Shown here in pieces: positions 5,656 through 12,551 of a stretch of 12,551 bases of DNA. The notes below the pieces were generated by a model. That model did not search any database. It saw nothing but the letters and a program-made list of their open reading frames with translations, and was not told where the DNA came from. Made by a program: the position numbers and the translations under genes. Positions within the stretch are counted from its first letter, which is position 1, and each line of letters opens with the position of its first letter. The stretch is from Bordetella parapertussis (GTDB lineage Bacteria > Pseudomonadota > Gammaproteobacteria > Burkholderiales > Burkholderiaceae_C), in contig CAMDKD010000058.1 of assembly GCA_945901125.1 (NCBI GenBank), positions 1 through 12,551 on the forward strand. The letters are read 5' to 3'.

Positions 5656-7629
5656 ATGAGCCAAGATCACACTTTGCCGGTGTTCGCACCGCCCGCTAAC
5701 TTTGTTCAGCAAGCCGCTGTGTCCGGCATGGACGCTTACCACGCACTGGTCAAGCACGCCGAAGACGACTACGAAGGTTTTTGGGCGGCGCAGGCCAAGC
5801 GCTTGTTGCACTGGCAAACCCCGTTCACCAAAAAGCTGAACCAGGATAAAGCGCCGTTCTTCACATGGTTTGAAGACGGTCGCTTAAATGCTTCCTACAA
5901 CTGTCTGGATCGCAATGTCGAGCGCGGCCTGGGCGATAAAACCGCCATCATTTTTGAAGCAGACGGCGGTGAAGTCACACGCACAAGCTATTCGCAACTG
6001 CTGGCGCGCACCTGCCAGATCGCCAACGCCATGAAGTCATTGGGCGTGGTCAAGGGGGACCGCGTCATTATTTACATCTCTATGTCGGTAGACGGCGTGG
6101 CGGCGATGCAGGCTTGTGCCCGCATAGGCGCCACGCACTCGGTGGTGTTCGGCGGTTTCTCGGCGCAGAGTTTGCGTGACCGCATCGAAGACACGGGCGC
6201 CAAACTCGTCATCACCGCAGATCACCAGTTGCGCGGCGGCAAGCAACTGCCTTTGAAATCCATCGTAGATGAAGCGCTGACATTAGGCGACTGCGACAGC
6301 ATCAAGCACGTGCTGGTGGCCAAGCGCTCCGGCGCAGACATACCCATGCAGGCGGGGCGCGATTTGTGGTTGTCCGATGTGGCAGACAAACAAGCCAGCA
6401 CCTGCACGCCTGAGTGGGTGGAGTCTGAACACCCCCTGTTCCTGCTTTACACCTCCGGCTCTACCGGCAAGCCCAAAGGCGTGCAACACAGCACCGGCGG
6501 ATACCTGATGCACGCCGCACTCACCACCGAGTGGACCTTTGATTTGAAAGCCGACGATGTATTCTGGTGTACCGCCGACATCGGTTGGGTCACAGGCCAC
6601 ACGTACATTGCCTATGGCCCGCTGGCTTTGGGCGGCACGCAAATCGTGTTTGAAGGCGTGCCCACTTTCCCGGACGCAGGCCGTTTCTGGAAAATGATCC
6701 AAGACCACAAGGTCAGCATTTTTTACACTGCGCCGACAGCGATTCGCTCGCTGATCAAAGCCGCTGAAGGCAACGAAGCCGTGCATCCGGCGCGTTACGA
6801 CTTGAACAGTTTGCGACTGCTAGGATCTGTCGGCGAACCCATCAACCCCGCCGCCTGGGAGTGGTACCACAAGCATGTGGGTGGCAGCCGTTGTCCTATC
6901 GTCGATACGTTTTGGCAAACCGAAACCGGCGGCCACATGATCACGCCGCTGCCCGGTGCCACGCACCTGGTGCCCGGTTCATGCACGCTGCCATTTCCCG
7001 GCATTGATGCGGCCATTGTTGACGAGACAGGCAAAGACGTGCCCAACGGTCACGCAGGCATTCTGGTCGTGAAAAAACCTTGGCCTTCGATGATCCGCAC
7101 CATTTGGGGCGACCCCGAGCGTTTCAAGAAAAGCTACTTCCCTGAAGACTTTCAAGGCAAATACTATTTGGCAGGTGACGGCGCGATCCGCGATGCGCAC
7201 ACCGGCAACTTCACCATCACGGGCCGGATTGACGACGTGCTGAACGTCTCCGGTCACCGCATGGGTACGATGGAAATCGAGTCGGCTCTGGTGAGTTGCA
7301 CAGAGTTGGTGGCCGAGGCTGCGGTGGTCGGTCGTCCCGACGACACCACGGGCGAGGCGATATGCGCGTTTGTGGTGTTGAAGCGGTCGCGCCCGACGGG
7401 TGACGAAGCCAAGCAAATCGCGAAGATTTTGCGTGACCATGTGGGCAAAGAAATCGGCCCGATTGCCAAGCCCAAGGACATCCGTTTTGGTGACAATCTG
7501 CCGAAAACGCGCTCAGGCAAGATCATGCGCAGGTTATTGCGCTCGATTGCCAAAGGCGAGGCTATTACGCAAGATATGTCCACTTTGGAGAATCCGGCGA
7601 TATTGACGCAGTTGTCTGAGAGCGTTTGA
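5656..7629 (+). CDS. acs: Acetyl-CoA synthetase (acetate--CoA ligase, AMP-forming)
   Basis: Activates acetate with ATP and CoA to acetyl-CoA through acetyl-AMP, in the cytoplasm. It has 657 residues, typical for the family, and starts at ATG 5656 behind AGGAG (5644-5648). Visible motifs are the ATP loop TSGSTGKPKG (266-275), WVTGHTY near 311, VDTFWQTETGG with Trp420 at the position of the Trp that limits the acyl pocket to acetate in known Acs, the hinge region GRIDDVLNVSGHR, and PKTRSGKIMRR with Lys622, equivalent to the lysine that is reversibly acetylated and needed for adenylation. Trp420 argues for acetate rather than a larger acyl substrate; propionyl-CoA synthetase is the main alternative. 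It is transcribed alone and divergently from the UPF0114-fumarase-murI operon. Confidence 0.93.
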   Translation: MSQDHTLPVFAPPANFVQQAAVSGMDAYHALVKHAEDDYEGFWAAQAKRLLHWQTPFTKKLNQDKAPFFTWFEDGRLNASYNCLDRNVERGLGDKTAIIFEADGGEVTRTSYSQLLARTCQIANAMKSLGVVKGDRVIIYISMSVDGVAAMQACARIGATHSVVFGGFSAQSLRDRIEDTGAKLVITADHQLRGGKQLPLKSIVDEALTLGDCDSIKHVLVAKRSGADIPMQAGRDLWLSDVADKQASTCTPEWVESEHPLFLLYTSGSTGKPKGVQHSTGGYLMHAALTTEWTFDLKADDVFWCTADIGWVTGHTYIAYGPLALGGTQIVFEGVPTFPDAGRFWKMIQDHKVSIFYTAPTAIRSLIKAAEGNEAVHPARYDLNSLRLLGSVGEPINPAAWEWYHKHVGGSRCPIVDTFWQTETGGHMITPLPGATHLVPGSCTLPFPGIDAAIVDETGKDVPNGHAGILVVKKPWPSMIRTIWGDPERFKKSYFPEDFQGKYYLAGDGAIRDAHTGNFTITGRIDDVLNVSGHRMGTMEIESALVSCTELVAEAAVVGRPDDTTGEAICAFVVLKRSRPTGDEAKQIAKILRDHVGKEIGPIAKPKDIRFGDNLPKTRSGKIMRRLLRSIAKGEAITQDMSTLENPAILTQLSESV

Positions 7630-7718
7630 CCTTAGTTCATTCATACTTAACTGCAAAAAAGCTGCCGGAGAAAGACTGCGAATAGATGACGACATGGCGG
7701 GCAGGCCGACGCGAACGT

Positions 7719-7733
7719 CATGGCTTTGCCATG
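7719..7733. repeat. Small perfect hairpin CATGGC-TTT-GCCATG
   Basis: A 6-bp perfect stem with a 3-base loop lies in the acs/cytochrome c spacer, about 90 bases after the acs stop. There is no T tract after it, so it is not an obvious terminator. Confidence 0.5.
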
Positions 7734-7749
7734 GAGAGCGGCGACCGTC

Positions 7750-7825
7750 CCGGCGTGGCGTGAACACCTCAGTTAACAAAGACACAACCGGCGTGGCGTG
7801 AACACCGCAGTCGACAACCACACAA
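7750..7825. repeat. Two tandem copies of a 38-bp repeat
   Basis: Copies at 7750-7787 and 7788-7825 abut exactly and match at 33 of 38 positions. Each starts CCGGCGTGGCGTGAACACC and ends with ACACAA. The first 19 bases are identical; differences are at repeat positions 20, 25, 26, 31 and 32. The middle becomes GTTAAC in copy one and GTCGAC in copy two, both palindromic. They lie between the acs stop and the terminator and are not inside a supportable gene. Confidence 0.85.
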
Positions 7826-7848
7826 ACAGCATGCAGTGAATAGACAAA

Positions 7849-7876
7849 AAAAAGAGCAACCGCAGTTGCTCTTTTT
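7849..7876. terminator. Bidirectional rho-independent terminator
   Basis: A perfect 12-bp stem, AAAAAGAGCAAC paired with GTTGCTCTTTTT, encloses a CGCA loop. The T run on each strand follows a GC-containing stem, so it can end - strand transcription of the ilvD-cytochrome c pair (16 bases after the cytochrome stop) and + strand read-through from acs. Confidence 0.88.
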
Positions 7877-7891
7877 AATGAAAGCAAAAAC

Positions 7892-8197
7892 TTATTTCAA
7901 ACCCAAAATCCAGGCCGTCAGTTTCTTGGCTTCAGCTTCATTGACCTGAGGATTGGCTGGCATAGGAATCGCGCCCCAGACACCGTCACCGCCTTGACGG
8001 ATTTTGGTAGCTAAAGTGGCTGCAGCTTCTTTGCTACCCGTATATTTTTTTGCCACTTCCTTGAATGAAGGGCCCAGCACTTTCGCGCCTACTGCATGAC
8101 AACCCAGACAGTTTTTCGTGCCTGCGAGTTTTTCATCTGCAAAAGCAGATTGGCTGAGGCACACAGCGGCAAGGGCGGCAAACAACACACGTTTCAT
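7892..8197 (-). CDS. Small periplasmic class I cytochrome c (c551/c552-like)
   Basis: A 101-residue precursor of a monohaem electron carrier. A Sec signal peptide ends with the cleavage motif AFA at about residue 20 (MKRVLFAALAAVCLSQSAFA). The haem motif CLGCH occupies residues 30-34, close to the mature N-terminus. The IPMPANP motif provides Met79 as the likely sixth iron ligand, and the C-terminal helix (EAEAKKLTAWILGL) is typical. The mature size of about 81 residues matches cytochrome c551/c552. ATG 8197 has GAAGGA upstream; an in-frame start nine codons earlier would spoil the signal peptide. It lies 23 bases after the ilvD stop and before a strong terminator, so the two are probably co-transcribed. 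Redox partner unknown. Confidence 0.92.
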   Translation of the reverse strand: MKRVLFAALAAVCLSQSAFADEKLAGTKNCLGCHAVGAKVLGPSFKEVAKKYTGSKEAAATLATKIRQGGDGVWGAIPMPANPQVNEAEAKKLTAWILGLK

Positions 8198-8220
8198 TTT
8201 CAAATCCTTCAAGAAAACAA

Positions 8221-9915
8221 TCAAAATAAATCAAGCACAGCACCCTTGCTGGCTGTACTGGCATTGTGTGCAAATTTGCTCAGCACACCACGTGTGTAAC
8301 GTGGTGCTGGTGCTTTCCATACAGCGCGGCGTTTTTCAATTTCCGCGTCCGGCACATTCAGTTGCAGCAGCAATTGGCGTGCATCAATGGTGACACTGTC
8401 ACCTTCATGGATCAAAGCGATGTTGCCGCCAGCCGCTGCCTCTGGCGCAACATGACCGACCACCATGCCCCAGGTGGCACCGGAGAAACGCCCGTCGGTG
8501 ATCAGGCCCACGCTTTGACCCAAGCCCGCGCCGATCAGCGCGCTCGTCGGTGCCAGCATTTCGGGCATGCCAGGGCCGCCTTTGGGGCCGAGGTAACGCA
8601 ACACCATCACATCGCCGGGTTTGATCTTGTTATCCAGAATGGCTTTGAGCGCAGACTGCTCGTCGTCAAACACGCGGGCCGGGCCGGTGATGACCGGGTT
8701 TTTCAGACCGGAGATTTTGGCCACAGCGCCTTCGGGCGACAAATTGCCTTTCAAAATCGCCAAGTGGCCTTCTGCGTACATGGGCTTGTCAAAAGCGCGG
8801 ATCACGTCTTGATCGGCGCGCGGTGTATCCGGGATCTCGGCCAGGTTCTCAGCCACGGTTTTACCGGTGATGGTCATGCAGTCGCCGTGTAACAAACCGG
8901 CTTTGAGCAATACCTTCATCACTTGTGGAATACCCCCGGCCTTGTGCAGGTCTACCGCTAAATATTTACCGCTGGGTTTCAGGTCGCAAATGACCGGCAC
9001 GCGCTTGCGCATGCGCTCGAAATCGTCGATGGTCCAATCGACTTGCGCCGCATGCGTGATGGCCAAAAAGTGCAGAATTGCATTGGTGGAGCCACCAGTC
9101 GCCATGATGACCGCGACTGCGTTCTCAATCGCTTTCTTGGTCACGATGTCGCGCGGTTTCAAATCAATCTTGATGGCTTCTATCAATACTTTGGCCGCAT
9201 GTTTGGCGGCTGTTTCGATTTCGCCGTGCGGGTTGGCCATGGTCGATGAAAACGGCAGTGACATGCCCAGCGCTTCAAACGCAGAAGACATGGTGTTGGC
9301 GGTATACATGCCGCCGCAGCTGCCAGTTCCGGGCACGGCGCGCATTTCAATTTCGCGCAAATCGGCGTCGCTTAATTTGCCAGCGGCGTTTTCGCCGACA
9401 GCTTCAAACACGCTGACGATGTTCAAGTCCTTGCCCCTGAAGGTACCCGGCAGAATGGTGCCGCCGTAGACATAAATGGCCGGCACATTGGCGCGCAGAA
9501 TGCCCATCATGCCGCCGGGCATGTTTTTGTCGCAACCGCCGACCACCAGCACGCCGTCCATCCACTGGCCGCCGACGCAGGTTTCAATGCAATCCGAAAT
9601 CACTTCGCGGCTGACCAGCGAATATTTCATACCTTCGGTGCCCATGGACATGCCGTCTGAAATAGTGGGAGTGCCGAAAATTTGCGCATTACCGCCGGCT
9701 TCTTCAATACCGGCTACCGCTGCATCAGCGAGTTTTTGCAAGCCGCTGTTGCACGGTGTGATGGTGGAATGTCCGTTGGCAACGCCGACCATGGGCTTGA
9801 CGAAATCGCTTTCCTCGTAGCCCATGGCGTAATACATGGAGCGATTCGGGGCGCGGGATTTGCCTTCGGTGATGTTGGCTGAACGGCGGTTGATTTTGAG
9901 GGGTGAGGTGGCCAT
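8221..9915 (-). CDS. ilvD: Dihydroxy-acid dehydratase
   Basis: Dehydrates 2,3-dihydroxy-3-methylbutanoate and the methylpentanoate analogue to the 2-keto acids that become valine and isoleucine (and leucine). It is a cytoplasmic iron-sulfur enzyme of 564 residues. Three cysteines expected to hold the cluster are seen: Cys55 (ITPCNSGL), Cys128 (VVGGCDKNMPGG) and Cys200 (GTGSCGGMYTANTMS). ISDGMSMGTEGM and the C-terminal LITDGRFSGATWGMVVGHVAPE are family signatures. The ATG at 9915 gives the family N-terminus MATSPLKINRRSANITEG; a further 39 upstream codons are open but run through the inverted repeat and look non-coding. It is divergent from lgt, an arrangement I recall as common in Burkholderiales. 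Sequence alone does not tell whether the cluster is 2Fe-2S or 4Fe-4S. Confidence 0.96.
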   Translation of the reverse strand: MATSPLKINRRSANITEGKSRAPNRSMYYAMGYEESDFVKPMVGVANGHSTITPCNSGLQKLADAAVAGIEEAGGNAQIFGTPTISDGMSMGTEGMKYSLVSREVISDCIETCVGGQWMDGVLVVGGCDKNMPGGMMGILRANVPAIYVYGGTILPGTFRGKDLNIVSVFEAVGENAAGKLSDADLREIEMRAVPGTGSCGGMYTANTMSSAFEALGMSLPFSSTMANPHGEIETAAKHAAKVLIEAIKIDLKPRDIVTKKAIENAVAVIMATGGSTNAILHFLAITHAAQVDWTIDDFERMRKRVPVICDLKPSGKYLAVDLHKAGGIPQVMKVLLKAGLLHGDCMTITGKTVAENLAEIPDTPRADQDVIRAFDKPMYAEGHLAILKGNLSPEGAVAKISGLKNPVITGPARVFDDEQSALKAILDNKIKPGDVMVLRYLGPKGGPGMPEMLAPTSALIGAGLGQSVGLITDGRFSGATWGMVVGHVAPEAAAGGNIALIHEGDSVTIDARQLLLQLNVPDAEIEKRRAVWKAPAPRYTRGVLSKFAHNASTASKGAVLDLF

Positions 9916-9958
9916 GGATTTTCCAGTGGTGAAAACAGACAAGATGTAGAGTTTAGCC

Positions 9959-10019
9959 GCGTCAAACAGGTAGGCAGGGCGGGCAGTTTCAGAACTGCGC
10001 AGCGTCACCTGTTTGACGC
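9959..10019. repeat. Nested inverted repeat in the ilvD/lgt divergent spacer
   Basis: The outer arms GCGTCAAACAGGT (9959-9971) and ACCTGTTTGACGC (10007-10019) are perfect 13-bp inverted copies. Inside them lies a second perfect inverted repeat, GCAGTT-TCAG-AACTGC (9983-9998). The right arm ends 11 bases before the lgt ATG and the left arm lies 43 bases upstream of the ilvD ATG. It could be an operator for a dimeric regulator, an RNA structure in either leader, or a repeat-element relic. Confidence 0.8.
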
Positions 10020-10030
10020 ACAATCTGCAC

Positions 10031-10843
10031 ATGCTTATTCACCCGCAATTCGACCCCGTCGCCCTGTCCTTGGGCCCTGTTGCCATTCACTGGTACGGCA
10101 TTTCTTACCTGGCGGCTTTCATGCTGTTTGTCTGGCTGGCGCGTTGGCGACTGCAACACCAGCCTTATGTCACCTTGGCCGCTCAAGGCCTGTGGTCGCA
10201 GCAGGATATTGACGATTTGATGACGTATGGCGTGCTCGGCGTGGTGCTGGGCGGTCGCATCGGTTACTGCCTGTTTTACAAACCCGGATATTACGCGGCG
10301 CATCCGCTGGAAATAGCTTATGTCTGGCAAGGCGGCATGAGTTTTCACGGCGGCATGCTCGGTGTCATCAGCGCCATGGCGCTGGCCGCCTGGCGGCGTC
10401 AGCGTCCCTGGCTGGAAATCACTGATTTCATTGCCCCCTGTGTGCCCACAGGTTTAGCAGCCGGACGGGTCGGCAATTTCATCAACGGCGAGTTGTGGGG
10501 CCGCGAGGCGTCTGCGGATCTGCCTTGGGCCATGGTGTTTCCGCAAAGCGGGTCTGCCATGCCGCGCCATCCTTCACAGATTTACCAGTTCTTGCTCGAA
10601 GGTTTGTTGCTGTTTGCGGTCTTGTGGTGGCTGGCACGCAAACCGCGTCCCACCGGCTGGATTTCCGGCGCGTTTTTGATCGGTTACGGATCGCTTAGGT
10701 TTATTGCCGAGTATTTCCGCGAGCCGGATGCACACCTGGGTTTGTTGACGCTGGGTTTGTCCATGGGGCAATGGCTGTGCCTGCCTATGGTGGTGGCAGG
10801 GGTAGGATTCATTGTCTGGTCCAGACGTCACTCAGCTGCTTGA
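10031..10843 (+). CDS. lgt: Phosphatidylglycerol--prolipoprotein diacylglyceryl transferase
   Basis: Inner-membrane enzyme that transfers diacylglycerol from phosphatidylglycerol to the lipobox cysteine of prolipoproteins, the first step of lipoprotein maturation. It has 270 residues and several hydrophobic segments (about 18-38, 63-82, 106-120, 187-204, 241-262). Seen are the SFHGGMLG motif with His106, the signature GRVGNFINGELWGR starting at Gly145, and RFIAEYFREPD from Arg223; the arginines and His are the residues known to matter in the family. ATG 10031 gives MLIHPQFDPVALSLGP, a normal Lgt start; a TTG at 10013 lies inside the inverted repeat and is unlikely. No clear ribosome binding site is visible. 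The malonyl-CoA synthetase gene begins one base after its stop. Confidence 0.95.
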   Translation: MLIHPQFDPVALSLGPVAIHWYGISYLAAFMLFVWLARWRLQHQPYVTLAAQGLWSQQDIDDLMTYGVLGVVLGGRIGYCLFYKPGYYAAHPLEIAYVWQGGMSFHGGMLGVISAMALAAWRRQRPWLEITDFIAPCVPTGLAAGRVGNFINGELWGREASADLPWAMVFPQSGSAMPRHPSQIYQFLLEGLLLFAVLWWLARKPRPTGWISGAFLIGYGSLRFIAEYFREPDAHLGLLTLGLSMGQWLCLPMVVAGVGFIVWSRRHSAA

Positions 10844-10844
10844 T

Positions 10845-12392
10845 ATGAACCACAACCTTTACGCCGCTTTGCGCCAGGGCTTTCCTGTCGATCTGCAACA
10901 AACTGCCATTGAAACCGACCACGGGCTGAGCTACAGCTGGAGCGACTTGGAGCGCGGCAGCGCCATGCTGGCCAATTGGCTGGAAAGTCTGTCATTGCCA
11001 CCTGCCTCACGCATTGCCGTGCAAGTAGAAAAATCGGTGGAGGTGCTGATGCTTTACCTGGCGTGTTTGCGCAGCGGCCATGTGTTTTTGCCGCTGAACC
11101 CGGCGTACCAACAAAGTGAAATTTCTTATTTCGTTACCAATGCCGAACCGGCGCTGGTGGTGTGCACACCGGCCAACTTTGGCTGGGTCAGCAAAATTGC
11201 GTTTCAGGCCGGCACGCGTTATGTGGTGACGCTCGACGATCAACGCGGCGGCAGCCTGCTCGAGCGCGCCGCGCACCACAGTGATGTGCACACGCCAGTA
11301 GTTTCAAAACCGCAAGACTTGGCAGCCATCATTTACACCAGCGGCACCACCGGGCGCAGCAAAGGCGCGATGCTCAGCCACGCTAATCTGCTGAGCAATG
11401 CGCAGGTATTGAAAGACTATTGGGGCTGGCAAAGCGGCGATGTACTGATTCACGCCTTGCCGGTTTTTCATGTGCACGGTTTGTTTGTGGCCATACACGG
11501 TGCGTTAATCAATGGCAGCCAAATGCTGTGGCACAGCCGCTTCGATCCGCAGCGCGTGTTGGCTGATATGCCGCGCGCCACGGTGTTGATGGGCGTGCCT
11601 ACCTTTTACACGCGGCTGCTGGCCTTGCCTGGTTTGAACGAACAGGTTTGCGCCGGTATGCGTTTGTTCATTTCAGGCTCTGCGCCCATGCTGGTCGATA
11701 CCTTTGAGAGTTGGCAGCAGCGAACCGGGCACACGGTGCTGGAGCGCTACGGCATGAGCGAAACCGTGATGCTGACATCCAACCCTTTTGATTCGGATGC
11801 TCGCTTTGGCGGTGCTTCAACTCGCGTCGGTGGCAGCGTGGGTTTTCCTTTGCCGGGGGTGAGTTTGCGCATCGCGGGCGACAACGGTGAGGTGCTTGGC
11901 ACGGGCGAGGTCGGCAGCATTCAGGTCAAAGGGCCGAATGTGTTTGCCGGTTACTGGCGCATGCCGGAGAAAAACGCCCAGGAGTTCACCAATGATGGCT
12001 TCTTCATCACCGGCGACATGGGCATGGTCGGCGCGCAAGGCTATGTGCGCATCGTCGGGCGCAGCAAGGACCTCATCATTAGCGGCGGCTTGAATGTGTA
12101 TCCTGCTGAAATTGAAGACGCATTGAATAACCTGCCCGGCGTGGCAGAGAGCGCGGTGGTCGGCGTGCCGCATGCGGATTTCGGCGAAACGGGTTTTGCG
12201 TTTGTGCTGGCCAGGCCGGGTTTTGAACTTGAACCGGCTCAATTGCTGGCCGCATTGAAAAGCAAATTGGCCAATTTCAAAGTGCCTAAGCAGTGTCAGG
12301 TAGTGAACGAATTGCCGCGCAACGCCATGGGCAAAGTGCAGAAAAACCTGTTGCGGGAAATTGGGGTCAGGTTCCAATTAATTCCCCGATAA
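10845..12392 (+). CDS. matB: Malonyl-CoA synthetase (malonate--CoA ligase), C-terminus altered by a repeat
   Basis: An AMP-forming acyl-CoA synthetase of 515 residues, most like MatB, which makes malonyl-CoA from malonate, ATP and CoA. Visible motifs are the ATP loop YTSGTTGRSKG (164-174), ALPVFHVHGL around His209, RYGMSET (301-307) with the Arg that fits malonate-carboxylate binding in MatB, GDMG at 390, the hinge GRSKDLIISGG (405-415), and PRNAMGKVQK with catalytic Lys497. The start is ATG 10845, one base after the lgt stop; a TTG at 10812 would overlap lgt. From about residue 507 the coding sequence runs into a palindromic repeat, so the last nine residues (GVRFQLIPR) are not native. All motifs precede this point, so activity may survive. 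No malonate transporter or decarboxylase is in view. Another short- or medium-chain acyl-CoA ligase is the alternative. Confidence 0.85.
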   Translation: MNHNLYAALRQGFPVDLQQTAIETDHGLSYSWSDLERGSAMLANWLESLSLPPASRIAVQVEKSVEVLMLYLACLRSGHVFLPLNPAYQQSEISYFVTNAEPALVVCTPANFGWVSKIAFQAGTRYVVTLDDQRGGSLLERAAHHSDVHTPVVSKPQDLAAIIYTSGTTGRSKGAMLSHANLLSNAQVLKDYWGWQSGDVLIHALPVFHVHGLFVAIHGALINGSQMLWHSRFDPQRVLADMPRATVLMGVPTFYTRLLALPGLNEQVCAGMRLFISGSAPMLVDTFESWQQRTGHTVLERYGMSETVMLTSNPFDSDARFGGASTRVGGSVGFPLPGVSLRIAGDNGEVLGTGEVGSIQVKGPNVFAGYWRMPEKNAQEFTNDGFFITGDMGMVGAQGYVRIVGRSKDLIISGGLNVYPAEIEDALNNLPGVAESAVVGVPHADFGETGFAFVLARPGFELEPAQLLAALKSKLANFKVPKQCQVVNELPRNAMGKVQKNLLREIGVRFQLIPR

Positions 12393-12422
12393 GTCAGTCA
12401 ACAATTAATTGGAACCTGACCC
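12364..12422. repeat. Perfect 20-bp palindromic repeat in the 3' end of matB
   Basis: The left arm at 12364-12383 begins GGGTCAGGTTCC, and its exact inverted copy at 12403-12422 ends GGAACCTGACCC; the arms are 20 bases with no mismatch, separated by 19 bases that include the matB stop. GGGTCAGGTT...AACCTGACCC ends resemble palindromic elements I recall beside IS200-like/REP-associated tyrosine transposases, but none is encoded here. There is no T run, so it is not a standard terminator, although a transcript would fold strongly. Confidence 0.85.
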
Positions 12423-12423
12423 A

Positions 12424-12551
12424 CTAGTGTCCGGAGATTTCCTCAAATAAGCTCATTTGAAGGTTTTCAGCATCGTCAGGCTCTGGTTCAATCGCTTGCA
12501 GCAAGTCGGTGAGTGGCGTGGTCTCAAACAATGTCAGGCTCAAAACTTGGA
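12424..12551 (-). CDS. C-terminal fragment of an IS4-like DDE transposase
   Basis: Forty-two sense codons and a TAG (12426-12424) enter from the right edge on the - strand. The peptide begins QVLSLTLFETTPLTDLLQAI and ends QMSLFEEISGH. The pattern (L)Q(V/I)LS(L/V)TLFE.(T/M)P....L followed by an acidic linker and a final (N)QL.LF motif is typical of the C-terminus of IS4-like transposases. No catalytic residue is in view. The element end is probably close to 12423-12425 (TAGTGTCCGG on + strand), directly against the palindrome. The identification relies on a short stretch, so the IS family is tentative. Confidence 0.55.
   Translation of the reverse strand, partial: QVLSLTLFETTPLTDLLQAIEPEPDDAENLQMSLFEEISGH

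Noticed and set aside
7534..7887. A - strand frame of 117 codons with a hydrophobic, signal-like start
   Set aside because: Its start lies in the terminator stem, it crosses the tandem repeats and overlaps the 3' end of acs antisense; no ribosome binding site.
1..12551. CRISPR array, toxin-antitoxin pair, or defence system
   Set aside because: No regularly spaced repeats with unique spacers are present, and no gene resembles a known defence or toxin family; the only tandem repeat has two copies with no spacer.

Overview
The window looks like a piece of a betaproteobacterial chromosome, most likely Burkholderiales and possibly near Oxalobacteraceae. This rests on the recognisable gene content (fused class I fumarase, UPF0114 membrane protein, acetyl-CoA synthetase, ilvD next to lgt) and on protein style. 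No 16S or other decisive marker is present, so the placement is an inference.

Left edge (1-736), accessory DNA. The end of an IS5-type insertion sequence (1-146) sits in a short outer-membrane-protein gene and cuts it off after about 68 residues. An AT-rich stretch follows and ends in the 3' half of a tRNA-Leu(UAA) gene (675-736) with no 5' half in the window. This is the expected scar at the distal end of an element integrated into a tRNA gene, so 1-674 is probably the tail of a genomic island and native chromosome starts near 737.

Middle (737-7629), ordinary chromosome. Three small + strand genes of unknown function come first: a cytosolic acidic protein, a secreted protein with two mature-chain cysteines, and a conserved protein with a glycine-rich tail. 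A convergent - strand operon follows, UPF0114 membrane protein -> fumarase -> glutamate racemase, with 25 bp and then about 8 bp (or overlapping) junctions. Acetyl-CoA synthetase is divergent from it. Acetate activation and fumarase both feed the TCA cycle; glutamate racemase supplies D-glutamate for peptidoglycan.

Right part (7630-12392). A 262-bp spacer holds two tandem 38-bp repeats and a strong bidirectional terminator. On the - strand, ilvD (branched-chain amino acid synthesis) is followed after 23 bp by a small periplasmic cytochrome c. Divergent from ilvD are lgt (lipoprotein maturation) and, 1 bp after it, a malonyl-CoA synthetase gene. The ilvD/lgt spacer contains a nested inverted repeat.

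Right edge (12361-12551). A perfect 20-bp inverted repeat has landed in the last codons of the malonyl-CoA synthetase gene and supplies its new C-terminus and stop codon. Directly next to it is the 3' end of a second transposase gene. I see no sign of a wholly new multi-gene system; the interesting signals are the mobile-DNA scars, the nested inverted repeat and the small uncharacterised genes.
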